From Desarmillaria ectypa (lineage: Eukaryota > Basidiomycota > Agaricomycetes > Agaricales > Physalacriaceae): DNA of 64,000 bases. The stretch spans positions 62,001-126,000 of the forward strand of contig JAUDYN010000012.1 in NCBI GenBank assembly GCA_030407005.1. Direction: 5' to 3'. Positions 12,216-23,702 of the stretch are shown piece by piece. Every line of letters starts with the position of its first letter. Position 1 is the stretch's first letter. The position numbers and the translations under genes were made by a program. Under the pieces are notes generated by a model. It was given only the letters and a program-made list of their open reading frames with translations. It was not told the DNA's origin and did not search any database.

Positions 12216-13800
12216 AGAATAACACGTGTAGTATACTCTGGTCTCGCTTTTTCATGATCAACACCTAAACAACAAATAGATATGTAACAACTCACCATCA
12301 TCGCTCTACATCCCACACGTTGTTCCAATTCAGAGCTTACTATTTGATCCATCGATCGGGCGTTGAGGAGAGGATGCAGACCGTCAACGCGAGGCCAAGG
12401 CAAATAGGTCTGTGCATGCATTGTGGTGGACACTGGAAGAGAAAGCCCTCTGGAAATTGGCGTCGGCAATCAAAGTGCATGGACCGGACACGCGATATTC
12501 TTGGACTGTTTGTTAACCCTCTTAGTAGGGCAAACTCATTCCAGGAACAGTAGAGACATAGGTAAGTCGTTGCTTACTGTACGGCAACAACATATTCCTT
12601 CGTCCAGTCCCTCTCGAGGTGTTGAACGTCGTTGTTCAAAGCCAAGACATTGCTGTGATCAGTAGCGTGCTGTTTTCTCTCATACCGTCGTAGCACGTTC
12701 CGTTTTCCTTTTGTTCAATATGGTGCTCTTAGACCATATATTGGAACGTGTTATTGACTACAGTACGTGTGCATTCCTCTCATAATGTCTTTAACATGGT
12801 TTTCCCCATTTTCTCTAGGGACGCATTTTATTTTCATCAGCACGACTCTCCGCCTCAAACTCCCTATGGATTAACTCTCTCTTCCCAGATTGTCTATCCT
12901 TTTGCTTGGATGGATCACGTTGTATACTAAGTTAGCTATAGCCTCAATGTCAGGTGACATCCATTGACAATCGCATCCTCGTAGACGCCAGGCCCAAGGC
13001 ACTGTCAGAGCTTTATGGAAAATAGAGTATGCCAACACACTACACACCAACCTCAATAGGAACAACAGGATAACCATTATCCATCTCGATGCCTTCCCAC
13101 ATAGATTTACTTACGTTACCTTCAAATGGAAGCCATGATGAATGCATAGCAAGAGCCTACACGTATTCCATGCCGTTTCCACAGCGATTTCATTCCAGGT
13201 TAACACGCACAGCTTGCTCATGAAATTTCAAGCTGTTACGCTCCGAGAATTGCAGAAAGCTATTCCTTTAAATACTCTTGGCCTTGTTCTACAAGCATGA
13301 ACCATGTCCCATACAGTAACACCACCGTACCGATTATCCTTCGAAATTCGATTATCAAGACGATCCCTGTCAAAATATTCTGAATACCCATCCCGCCGAA
13401 CAAACCCCTTAGAGATTCTCAAACGTTACGTCGACGTCAACCTTTCTCCAAACCGACAGAACTCCACCCCTCGCGCAAGGTATACAGTTGCTCAAGAGTC
13501 TCGAGCCCACCACACAACCCTTTCTCCCGAACAGCCGACAGAAGCTCCACAGAACGTGCAAAAATGGCCACAATAATGAAGGTCGTCGATCACGGACGGA
13601 CATTCGCGTCCTCATCATATCATCTGAAAACAGAAAACCCGGGCGGGGACTCCCCTTTTCCACTGTTATGTGTGCTCTATTCGCGGTCAACGCAGCTGGT
13701 AGGTTAGGTATGCACCAATAATTCTGAACATCGAAAATTCAGACGAAACCACCAATGCTAGTCCGTATGCAAGGCTGTACATTTGTACTCAGGCTGACGC
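12216..13800. other. No recognisable gene
   Basis: No motif-bearing frame is seen. Open frames of 60-93 codons on both strands at 13,228-13,721 overlap each other and none is convincing. Confidence 0.4.
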
Positions 13801-13809
13801 ACTCTCAGT

Positions 13810-14480
13810 TGGGATCCTACTGTGTATCAATGACATAATACCCTGTGTGTTCCGTGCCGTTTGATTCTGTATCGTAGCGCTGCACATTATAACATCTTAT
13901 GTCCGTATCTTTCTGTGCAATGTAACACGGTCGCCTCCTCTATATTATTCTAAAACTCACTAAATACTTCAATTGACACCGTGAGTCATTTTCCTCCAAG
14001 CATCTGACCCGCCTAATCTCTCTGGTAGCATATTGTGAGATATTGTAAGCAAGGTTAGACCATAGATGTTCGTGTCGAAATCGCACAACCATGAACCTTT
14101 TGTTCCACATTCACAATTGTTCTTAAACCCAACACCCAGGGGTACATGTTCTCAGGGAAGACAGGACACCTAGAATAAAAGAGGTGTACCTCAAACATTA
14201 GTTGTAGGTTGTTAGTGTAGTGGCGGCAGCTGCGCTGTATACTGAATTTGTGAATATCTTTTTCTGATTTGGAGATGTCGGGGGTTCTAACCTCACACAA
14301 GTACAGTTCTTATCGAATGATCCGCATAGAGAGCGATATGGCTTTCATTTATCGTATATGGCTAAATCTCTCATACGCGTTGACGAAACATCACCAGCAG
14401 CATGCAGCAAAAATGGACTAAACCACGACGCTGCTATTCTTGCCCAGGCCGTGTTTGCCTTTTATTCAGAATAGGATTCA
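13810..14480 (+). repeat. Family S repeat (best pol III-like boxes)
   Basis: The A-box-like TAGTGTAGTGG sits at 14,213-14,223 and fits the tRNA internal-promoter pattern. The B-box-like GGGTTCTAACC is at 14,283-14,293, about 60 bases downstream. The 5' body (aatgtaacacggtcgc, acttcaattgacaccgtgag) and 3' body (gcatagagagcgata, tatggctaaatctct, acgcgttgacga) match the copy at 10,930-11,690. This suggests an ancient tRNA-derived head on a longer repeat. Confidence 0.6.
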
Positions 14481-14819
14481 AAACTCTCTTTCTCTTTCTA
14501 CTTTTGCATCAGCACAGACTGTTCATCGCATCCCCGCATCTCATGATGACAAAGTTTTCATTCAACATGGTTTATTCGGCTCGTAATATTACTCTTATGG
14601 TCGATCTTTTTGATAATGTACACGAAGGAATATGGATACTGTGTACTAATGTCGTAACACACTGCATGCAACTAAATGGTTCGAATCCGTTTGGTAGCAT
14701 GAAGACTTGATATATTCTTTTTTGAACAGGGGCTAGAATCATTCCCTTTAAGGATTTCTTTGGTAATTCATTGGCAGAAATCAGATTAAGGTAGCTGAAG
14801 ACCACAACGAATAAACCGA

Positions 14820-15420
14820 GAATGCAAGCTATTGCTGTAGTGGTAACAGCTGCTATGATGTGAACTTGATGAATGTTGGTTTTTTCCCTGTCGTTTAGAA
14901 GGTCAGGCGTTCAAATCCTGCATGCGACAATGAGCAAATAGAGTGCTATGATTTTGATTGATCTAGTGTTATTACCTTCACTCAAATTCCGGATACGCAT
15001 TTCGAAGGAACTGCACAGACAGCGCTAAACTTTTGTTTATCTCACGTATGATGAAATATCTCACGTGCGTTGAACCAGGCATAATCAGAAACATGTAGTA
15101 TTCCCTACCAACGAGAAAGCATTAACTTGATCCACGGGTGTTGCTATTATTGTTCGCCTTTGAAAATAGGTTCACATAAAATCGACGAAATACCATTATC
15201 ATAAATATGACACTCTTCGTGGATGCCAAAAATATTCCACCATCCGTGAACCGCTGCCATGCGGAATGGAATTGCGAGATGGTTCGGTAAGGAAGGCGAA
15301 ATTCATGGAGCCTCCTGCCCGAGCATTCAATGTGAGGACCTGCATAGATTAAAGCGATACAAGGATACGAGTAGAATATTCCTTACCATCGCATATGAGA
15401 TCAACGAAAAATGACACTGA
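14820..15420 (+). repeat. Family S subfamily 2, contiguous copy
   Basis: Begins with a tRNA-like attgctgtagtggtaacagc near 14,832 and a B-box-like gcgttcaaatcc near 14,908. It continues without interruption through the landmarks that are split by an insertion in the 7-8.8-kb copy. This copy is the reference for that insertion. Confidence 0.6.
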
Positions 15421-16220
15421 TTGAATTCGCTGTTGAAGTTTTCCCGTCTCAACATAAGAACCTGGGAAACGATACCACACACACACGACTCGGCAAGCAG
15501 CTCATTATACATTCCGACACACTCTCACCAATTACCCAAACAACCTATCTCCAACCCGTTTTTGGATCCGAACCACCAACTCGAACCATCCCGAGATAAT
15601 TTACACTTCCTCTAAAAGCCTCTACAGGAAAATCAATCTCATACTAAATCCCCATGGTATTCAATCCGAGAAAAGGGAGTATTGTCCTACCCCTCAAATA
15701 TCATAGCCTACTCCCAGAATCAACACCATGAACGCGAGCCGGACCCTTGAAAATGGACATGCAGAAGAGTAGACCCATCGAGTTTAGCTTGGCTCCTAGC
15801 AAAAGAAGAAAGGATCGCCTTCAAATAAACCGTTCCCAAAAAGCTGTCAATACAGAGTGTATCAAATCGCCAACTGGGGGGGAGTCGAAACATCCCGCTG
15901 GTGACAAGCTTGCTACTAATCCACGATGAAATGCTCAGGGCTCGACAGTACTTCAATGCACCTCACTTTGGAGTGGCCCCCCCACCCCACCCATTGGACG
16001 GACTCGAACCGTCCATGTGCAAAGAGCCTTCGCTTAACTGACAATCGCAAACACGTTTCCAAAAGAATGGCTTGTTTATCCAATGCTCACTTACCGCGGA
16101 AAATATGCTTTATTCGGCCTGTAGTACCTTTCTCATCGGCGATGTTTTCGGGAACGTACGCTCGGCAGTACGGCTACTAGGCGTAACCGATGGCATGACG
16201 CACTGAGGGATTCAAATCCA
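15421..16220. other. No recognisable gene; minus-strand T-arm-like hairpin
   Basis: At 15,996-16,014 the plus strand reads GGACGGACTCGAACCGTCC. On the minus strand this is a 6-bp T-arm stem around TTCGAGT, like the 3' part of a tRNA. A complete cloverleaf is not evident, so it is probably another tRNA-derived repeat head. Confidence 0.4.
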
Positions 16221-16229
16221 CCCGACAGC

Positions 16230-16560
16230 GTAATGACTCGATCTGTTCTGTTCTGAGCAGTATCAAATACAAGACCCAAGGGTATGCCGTTCTGAGGAAA
16301 GGCAAAGTGCATAAGATAGAAGAGCTGTATTGAGGATATTATTGCAGTTCGTTAGTGTAATCGCTGCAGCTGCATTAATGATTACTGATGCACTGAATTC
16401 TTTTTTTTTCTGATTTGGAGAGGTCGAGGGTTGGAACCTTGGACATGTACGGTTACTCATCGAAAGTTCTGCATAGAGAGCGCTCTATGACTTTGATTTA
16501 TCTCATATACTGTCCTTACTATGTCATGCGCGTTGACCAAGTGTAACAGGCAGCGTGCTG
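16230..16560 (+). repeat. Family S repeat
   Basis: A-box-like TAGTGTAATCG at 16,353-16,363, a T9 tract near 16,391, B-box-like gggttggaacc near 16,429, then the family tail (gcatagagagcgct, tttatctcatata, gcgcgttgacca). Confidence 0.6.
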
Positions 16561-16929
16561 GCGGAGTATTTCGTAATAAGCAACCTGCGTGAAGAAGCCT
16601 ATGCGCTGAGGAAGGAAAGCAGAAGTGAGCGTCGGGTTACTAAGATACCAGGCTTACGCTGACATGCGACGGCATCTGGGCGTGATGAAGACGGTGGGTT
16701 CTTTGTCAGAATATCGGGAAAGATCTATTGAGAAAAACGGTAATTCTCCAGCCGCTCACCCGGATATAGCAGGGAACCCTCGCAAACAGGCGAGGATTAT
16801 CGTCGTTCATTTAGCTATTTATCTGCACTGTACACCTAATAGAAGTAATACTATGCCGAGCCTGACAACCGAAGATCCCGATGCCAACTGTACTGCGATG
16901 CGCGACACTTGATACTCCAACAAGGTCGG
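16561..16929. other. Unrecognised open frame and repeat fragment
   Basis: 16,565-16,690 resembles 10,510-10,660. The 95-codon frame at 16,625-16,912 overlaps that repeat and has no recognisable motif. Confidence 0.35.
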
Positions 16930-17282
16930 ACCGAGGTGAGACCGTAGGTCTTCGTGTCGAAATTGCACAACCAAGAACCTTTTAGTACATATTCACTGCC
17001 ATTCCCAAATCCAAAGACTCAAGGGTATGTGTTCTGAGGGAATGCATAGAATAGAGTAGCTATATTTGGGATCTCATTCGCAGACTGTTGTTGTAGTGAC
17101 AGCAGCTGCGCTATACAATTCCGAAATGAACCAATTTTATATGATTCAGAAAAGTCGAAGGTTCGAACCTTGAATGTTGAACAAGTACGGTCCTTATCGC
17201 AAGGTTTGGCATAGAAAGCGCTAAAATCTCCATTTATCTCATATATGGTTAAATTTCTCCTGCGCGTTGACTAGGCAGAAGC
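16930..17282 (+). repeat. Family S repeat
   Basis: Leader (gaccgtaggtcttcgtgtcgaaattgc, with differences) as at 14,060. A-box-like ttgttgtagtgacagc near 17,088, B-box aggttcgaacctt near 17,159, then the family tail to gcgcgttgac near 17,265. Confidence 0.6.
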
Positions 17283-17284
17283 GT

Positions 17285-17480
17285 GCAAATGGCCGCTGGC
17301 TATGTATCCGAGATTTGAGTAAAAGTAAGGGCACTAGATCAATGTGAATCATACCGGACTACTTCCTTATTGTACATGTGCAGGATTCGATCGAACACCT
17401 GACCTGGGAAAAAAAAAACATATGGTCGTCCAATTCATCACATAATAGCTGTTACCACTACAGCAACATCCTGCAGAAAT
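17285..17480 (-). repeat. Family S subfamily 2, minus-strand copy
   Basis: The reverse complement reads gttgctgtagtggtaacagc, then a B-box-like gttcgatcgaatcc, then ctcaaatctcggatac, as in the plus-strand copies at 14,830-15,000 and 7,000-7,110. It abuts the plus-strand family S copy at 17,282, a head-to-head junction. Confidence 0.55.
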
Positions 17481-17488
17481 TGGCGTAC

Positions 17489-17645
17489 TCTTAGGAATTT
17501 GCCGAAATTGGGATATGAGAGTGAGGGGCGATCGAATCGAGCTATTACGGGCCGTAGGTGAAGACAAGCGCTAGGCGTAGTCTTCGGATTGGTGTCGGAA
17601 AGCGATTGGCGTATCCAACGAGTTGTTCAGCAAGCGCTAGGCGTA
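17489..17645 (+). mobile_element. LTR family D fragment with internal deletion
   Basis: Matches the first ~35 bases of family D (ttaggaatttgccgaaattggg), then jumps to the gagctattacgggc region and the AAGCGCTAGGCGTA cluster. The middle ~170 bases and everything 3' of the cluster are missing. Confidence 0.75.
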
Positions 17646-19536
17646 GCTGAGGGATCACGCAGTAAAGGTGTGTTGAACCTAGTAAGCAGACACACGATAA
17701 TATCCATTACGTTTACTACCGCTTACAGCGGCATTTAACGTAAGAGCACTACGAAAAGGGTACTTCCCTGCTGGAAAGAGCATACATGGGCGATGCCCCG
17801 ATTAGATAACAAACCCATATTCAAGATGTCATCAGGAGTATTTGTAGTCACGTGGCTTAACGGCTACGGCTACCATCTGAGTCTCTTGTCGTTTGTTTGT
17901 TTTGCTTCTCCCGTCGAAACACGATTCCATACAACTATTTTGCAACATACGAGATATGACTTCAGATGTACGGAGACTGCTTGGGGGGAGAGTGAATTAA
18001 AATCATGGGGACTGGCAGACGTCCCTCCACTGCTGTCTGATGGCGACGAGACGCTGCTGGTACGCCCAATTCCATTCACTTTTGATGGAGAGCAGGCTTT
18101 TAGCGACTTGTTTGCGTATATTGCGGTTCGAATCCGCATGGTGGTATCATACTGTCATATTCACCCATGTAAAGTGCTACTCCCATAATCACATCGTCTT
18201 CCCGGTTCGACTCGGGGAAGTACCGATCTAAACGAATGATGTTGCTCTTTTTTTTGGCAGTGTGGCATTCCAGCGCGGATCATAACAAGCCCCCACACAC
18301 TCGCCAGACTCACCGTCAGGGTGCTGTACTATAAGTGTTACTCTGCCATATTTACTTTATTTTCATGAATATTCTAGTAGAGAAGGGTTCCCTGTCGTTT
18401 CGTAATTACCCCCTTGATCGAACACTGGGATGATCCAAATGACAACAGACGAAGTCGAAGCTTAAGCTATGCTTGTCAGGTATCCCACGTGCCGCCCTTC
18501 AATGCTCCATTACTTTGTAACTTTCCGTGACGCTTTCGTTATGTTCCGTAACACCAAGCCGTCGCTTACATAGTATGACGACACCAGCATTGTTCAGCTC
18601 AGGCTCTTGGGCCTCGGGCAAAGATACTTTCGTCATCGTTAGACGGCGCAGTACCGCTCGGGCCCGAGCGTAACAATTGGCTTATCATCAGGCATCATTC
18701 CCACTCCACGAGGGGTACTAGAAATTTCGCGTGGTCACCTGCATACCACGCCAGTTCGACACTCTGTTCGTGACGCACTCACAGTCATGATCAGCATATG
18801 GCATCCTCAGACCAAGCTACTCTTCGCCTCACCCTACCGCCGTCCATATCGATATCCACAAATTGACGAGATCCATCCATCCACACTCATCGCTAAGTAT
18901 CAAAATGAACGGTGAACTTTGCAGTCCGCATCCGTTTATTAACCGAATTTCCGATTATTTACGTCAACTCATATGGTAGGACTGGAAGGATCAAGTGCTT
19001 CGAGACTGCGGTACCGGGGCCATCTTAGCGAGGGGCTGGGGGATCGGGTACCTGGCATAGAAGCGTAATTCACTCGCACGATGCTCCTTAACCCCATTTC
19101 ACCTCCCTCCGCGCTTCCTGCTGTCTGTCAAACATTAGCCGGGATTCAATATCTAACCGGAACACGATGCTCGCTCCCCTATACAAGAGAATACCTTTCC
19201 TTCAAAGCTCAAAAACACGTAACCGGGCGGGACGGGTTGGAGGAACAGGAAGAACGGTTTTATCCTTATCAAGGTTTTTTCATAATCTTCTATACTCCTT
19301 TAGAGCTCATGCACTGCAGTGCTCTAGTCCTCTCATGGACATATTTCATCACGGACCAGTTCAGGGCAGGTCTCGGAACATGAGCATGTCTCCTTCCGCC
19401 AAGAATCTCAGGTCCTAGACAATGGAATGCATGAACCGAGTTGATTTTTTTAAAATCTTAGCCACTACGCGGCTCCGGGGGAGAATGCTTTAAATTCGAG
19501 TATTCGCTGACGAGAGTGCTCATTGAACCCACGCCC
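17646..19536. other. No recognisable gene; two T-arm-like motifs
   Basis: At 18,123-18,137 GCGGTTCGAATCCGC forms a 4-bp stem around a tRNA TPsiC-like loop. At about 18,199-18,221 cttcccggttcgactcgggg repeats the theme, followed by a T8 run at 18,248-18,255 that could end pol III transcription. No full cloverleaf could be drawn. The 131-codon frame at 17,793-18,188 overlaps this and shows no motif. Confidence 0.35.
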
Positions 19537-21084
19537 ATGTTGCTCTCGTCCCTCCTTATACTCCCTTCACTCTTCTATGCTGCCCTTGCTCAGCAGAGCA
19601 ACGTGAATCCGACTGTTAATGGTAACCAAGATGACGGCTGGCAGAGATTCCCTCGCGTCGTCGATGCTACCAGGCATCCTAAATGGGTTGTCAATGAGGA
19701 CCTCGGCGCCTACTTGGTGCGCCTCTTCTTCTCTTATCCGACAGGCAGCTGAAGCTCGTGTAGCCTGTATACCAATCCTCAGGTCTGAACACGACAGAAG
19801 TCACAAGAGCAGTCATCGTCCTACACGGAAAGGTACGCTCGAATCAAAATTCAGTCTTCGTATTTACCGATTCATTCACGCTGTCAAAAGCCCCGGGATT
19901 GCTGGTATTGTGAGCAACCCGTTCGTTACTCCCCGCATCGCTGACAATAGATCATCACCTAGACTGGAACGCGATGAACAACGCGCTTTACAACGCCACG
20001 TATGATGACCCCAGCATCCTACGCAAGCATATATCCATCCTGGGCCCCTGCTTCTTCGACAAAGATGACTTATCCGCCGGCGCAGCCGAAGAGGGCCAGC
20101 TCCTCTGGGGAAAGACGACGTGGATCAGTGGGCATTCCAATGTCGCACCTGAATCTATATCCAACTACGCCAGCTTCGACGTACTCGACTCACTTGTTGC
20201 GTATTATATGAACAGGACTCTCTATCCCAATCTTGAGGTACCGATTTTCTCCGGGTTCCACGGAGCCACTTCTCACTGCCCTTATTTCAGGTCGTCGTCG
20301 TTGGAGGACACTCAGCCGGTGCACAGATGGCCCAGCGCTACGCCGCCCTGAGACCATCGACCGACAACGACGACAGGCTACATTTCTGGATCGGTAAGCA
20401 AGCTCTCCTGACGTCCCGTTCAAAGTGATTAGAATGCCCCCCCCCCCCCCCTTCATCCCTCACCACCACCACCCAAGCGAACCCGGGATCCCTACTCTGG
20501 CTAACGTCCGACCGTCCAGTCTCCGTCGACGATTGCGACGGTGTAGACGAATACAAATACGGGTTGGACTCGCACTTTCCCGACTACGCAAAGACGGATG
20601 CGCGCAAACTGGGACGGTCCGGGATCGTTGAGAGGTACAACGGTCGAAACATGAATTACGCGTGGGGACTGGTGAGTGATATTATGTTTTTTTTTTTTTG
20701 TTTTCTCCGACCAGTTACTCACATATTCATCCCAGACGGATTTCGCCAACGGAGACACGAGATGTCAAGCATCCGTGAGTTCTTTTCCCGATTCATATTC
20801 TGAAAAGTTTTAGACCATGTCTTGCACAGGCTCAAGGGAAGAACCATATCACGAGGGGCAGGAACTTTGTCCAGATGTTGCAAGGTATGGGCGGCATCCC
20901 CAATCTTACCACCGTAGACTGGGCCGTGAACATCGGTCATTCTAACGAGGGAATGATGACGAGCGAGGGCGGGATCGATAAGGCGAGTATAATTTTCTTT
21001 TCGTTGGCGCTCTCATAACTCAGGGCTGGATAGTTATTCCGATACGTGTCGAACGGCACGAGCAACATTCAACAGTCAGCTTGA
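19537..21084 (+). CDS. Secreted alpha/beta-hydrolase-fold serine hydrolase (spliced; possible N-terminal lesion)
   Basis: The ATG at 19,537 opens a signal peptide (MLLSSLLILPSLFYAALA, then QQ). Splice-consistent exons give a chain with a Ser-nucleophile elbow GGHSAG (Ser codon 20,312), an Asp in TSDRPV (codon 20,510) and a His in GHSNEGM (codon 20,938), the usual Ser-Asp-His order of the fold. Introns inferred: 19,833-19,890, 19,910-19,962, 20,238-20,290, 20,394-20,477 (contains C15), 20,672-20,735 (T13), 20,775-20,829, and a GC-AG intron 20,983-21,033. The last exon ends NIQQSA and TGA at 21,084. Between LGAYLV and TTEVTRAV a TGA at 19,750 and a one-base frame change near 19,784 are not explained by an obvious intron, so it may be a recent pseudogene or a missed splice. 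The substrate is unknown; secretion is inferred from the signal peptide. Confidence 0.75.
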
Positions 21085-23118
21085 ATTATTGAGGTTTTTT
21101 GGACTCTTGTATATATTTTAATGCACTTCTTGGTCTATTATAAGCGAGTATGCTGGATCTTTCAAAGTCCCAATGTGGGGTAACAAAAAAGCAGATCCCT
21201 TTCAAAGGACGGGTAAGTGAAAAAATGATCGCCATTTTAGATAAATAAAGACGCAGGAACGGCGGCACGAACTGATAGGAATGACAGCACCAAGGATCTA
21301 GTCTATCCTTTCAGTCATGCCATGGTAGACCATCCCCAAATTATCATCCAAAACCGAAGATTACCGACGAGAAAATCACGGTCCGACCACGTGTCGGATC
21401 AGCAAGGTTTGGTCCTCTATCTGAAATCGCAGTCCTGGTGATGCTTATGTTGTCTGGCCCTCTACGAGCGAACATTTCCATGGTTTGCTACATTTCGAAC
21501 TTTAGCCATCATGATAGTTCCGGCTCGTCCAACCACTCTGAAAGACGTCACGCATTCCTCTCCTGCGTTTCTTATACAATTCAGCTGGAACTTATTATGT
21601 AAATCGGAGTCATACCATAGCGATATGGTTTCGTTGTGCTGAGCCCACAAGGAAATATAGAATCCATTTATTGGAGATCTGGATGAAGGAGTGCGAGGGC
21701 ACGTAGGTGAGCAACAAGTTGTACGCCAGTGAGTGATATCATTGAGGATATACAGACCGGTTAGTAGCATGGTATCGACCAACGCTCAGTTCGAGTCCGA
21801 GTGGCTGGCTGTACTAGCAAGCGGCCGCATGAGTGTACTTTTGGTCCCTCGGTCTGACGAATGTAAAACAATGGGGTTAGTCAAAGCTTCAAGAGGAGAA
21901 ATATATGTTTCCTGCACCCTTTCGAGACGTCAATCAGTATTTCGCTCTTTTACCCATGGGCAAATCGGAACACTGATGCTATCAGGGGCATTTTCTTTCC
22001 TCACACAATGGGCCCATTTCTGTCGGATAAGTGTTCATACAAGTTGAGGGTGAATTGGGACGCACCATTCAGTACTGGGCTGCGTAATAATACCTCGAAA
22101 CAGTTGAACCCCCGCCCCTGCGAACCGGCCTCTCTTTTAAAAGCAGTTATTTATTTTAAATGGTCGTCATCATATTCAGTATGCACAAAATAAAAGCAAC
22201 AATCAAAGTCTATCGCCGTATCCTCATCTCGGCTCACTAAGAATGTCATTTCCTCCCAATGAGTGGTCGTTCTACTTGAATTCCAGTAAGAGTGATTGCG
22301 CCCACGTTAGAATGGATGGACTGCTACCGGCATGCTCACTGTGTTTACATGCCAAAGAATTTACATGCACGGGTTAATTCGAACATCAATATATGAGACC
22401 TTCAATTTCGGTAAGGACTTGTACGCATAAAGGATTGGTCATAAATTTTGACTCGAATGGCCCGAAACGACCTGGGTTATTTTTGATGGAGTGGATGCTC
22501 TGCGAGTTTTGGAAGCTACTTGAACTACCGGAAATGAAAACGTACATGCCTTGCGGGAGCTTCGGCTTGGAAAACTTGAGCCTAAGCCAGAAATCTCGGC
22601 TCAATTTCTGAACCTGCGAAAGCGGGACAAATAGTAGAAACAAAGTCGTCGAGAACATCCTTAACGCTGACTTACGGGGTTGTGCACAACTTTCACCCCA
22701 TGGGCTTTTACGTTCCGAAATACAATGTGTCCTTGACAGGGATATTCGTCGATTCTAAATGACAGGTTATCTTAATTTGACAGATTTTGTCTCTGCAGCG
22801 CTTGGATATCCTGCATTGGGATGGCGAGTACAAGCCCTGAACCTGACAATGAATAGGAAAAGTACGAACATAAATATGGACTTACTGACCCGCTGCATTA
22901 GATCCTCAGGACTTGATCCTTGAAATTCGCACAATCCTAAACATCCGATAGATCAGAAATATAAGAATAGAAACAACCGTAATCGGAGGATTACCCTTGA
23001 TGCCGCGAGATATCAGCTTTGCAATGCTTGGGGATCCGATATTTGGATGCCCAGGACAATGCCTAAAGCAGAGAAATGATACAAGCATAACCCTACTCGA
23101 TTCCTAAGCGACGGCCCT
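21085..23118. other. No recognisable gene
   Basis: Downstream flank of the hydrolase gene. Open frames up to 106 codons occur (21,462-21,782 minus; 21,733-22,047 plus) but overlap antisense and lack motifs. Confidence 0.45.
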
Positions 23119-23697
23119 TGTTATGGATATCGAGTATCCGTAAACTCGGTGCATGAGTCAACGCATGCCTACACTCGGCCTTCTCGGTCCTAGCAATGAC
23201 TCACACATAATTTTCTCTTACTTTCTCTGTTCTTCTTGCTCATACTAGAATACAATAGAACATTGTAGAATATTCATGACTCGAACACTTTAGTATATAA
23301 ATACCGTCTGTAACATTGTAGAAATCAATGTACTCATCTTCCACTCCACTTCATTGTGTGAACTAAGCATCTGATCGGTTACGCCTAGCGCTTTCCGACA
23401 CCAATCCGAAGACTACGCCTAGCGCTTGTCTTCACCTACAGCCCGTAATATCTCCGCACTCACAGGCTTTTTATATCGGTAATAGCTTCGCGCTCACCGG
23501 ATACTTCCTACAGTAATTGCTTCGCACTTACTGACCCCTTTACCTCGCAAACTGGACCTCTCAGGTCTCCTCACGAACCCTTGCCGGAATCCATTCTATT
23601 CCCTAACGACATACATCTTTATAACATATCCTACCTCGCTTCGATCATCCCTTGTCGCCCCTCACTCTCATATCCCGATTTCGGCATATTCCTAACA
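23119..23697 (-). mobile_element. Solo LTR, family D, with target duplication GCCCT
   Basis: Reverse-complement copy (579 bp) of the element at 8,914, bounded by TGTTA (23,119) and TAACA (23,697). GCCCT lies immediately on both sides (23,114-23,118 and 23,698-23,702). The TATA-like box and the AAGCGCTAGGCGTA motifs (as TACGCCTAGCGCTT near 23,381 and 23,414) are present. It is a second independent solo LTR. Confidence 0.9.
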
Positions 23698-23702
23698 GCC
23701 CT

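Noticed and set aside
11930..12469. 179-codon minus-strand open frame
   Set aside because: It overlaps repeat block P, has no recognised motif, and the protein is not conserved with the paralogous block at 9.85-10.1 kb.
18119..18260. Possible real tRNA gene
   Set aside because: T-arm-like motifs and a T run are present, but no acceptor stem or complete cloverleaf could be drawn.
20437..20451. C15 tract as a functional element
   Set aside because: It lies within an inferred intron and is best read as a simple homopolymer.
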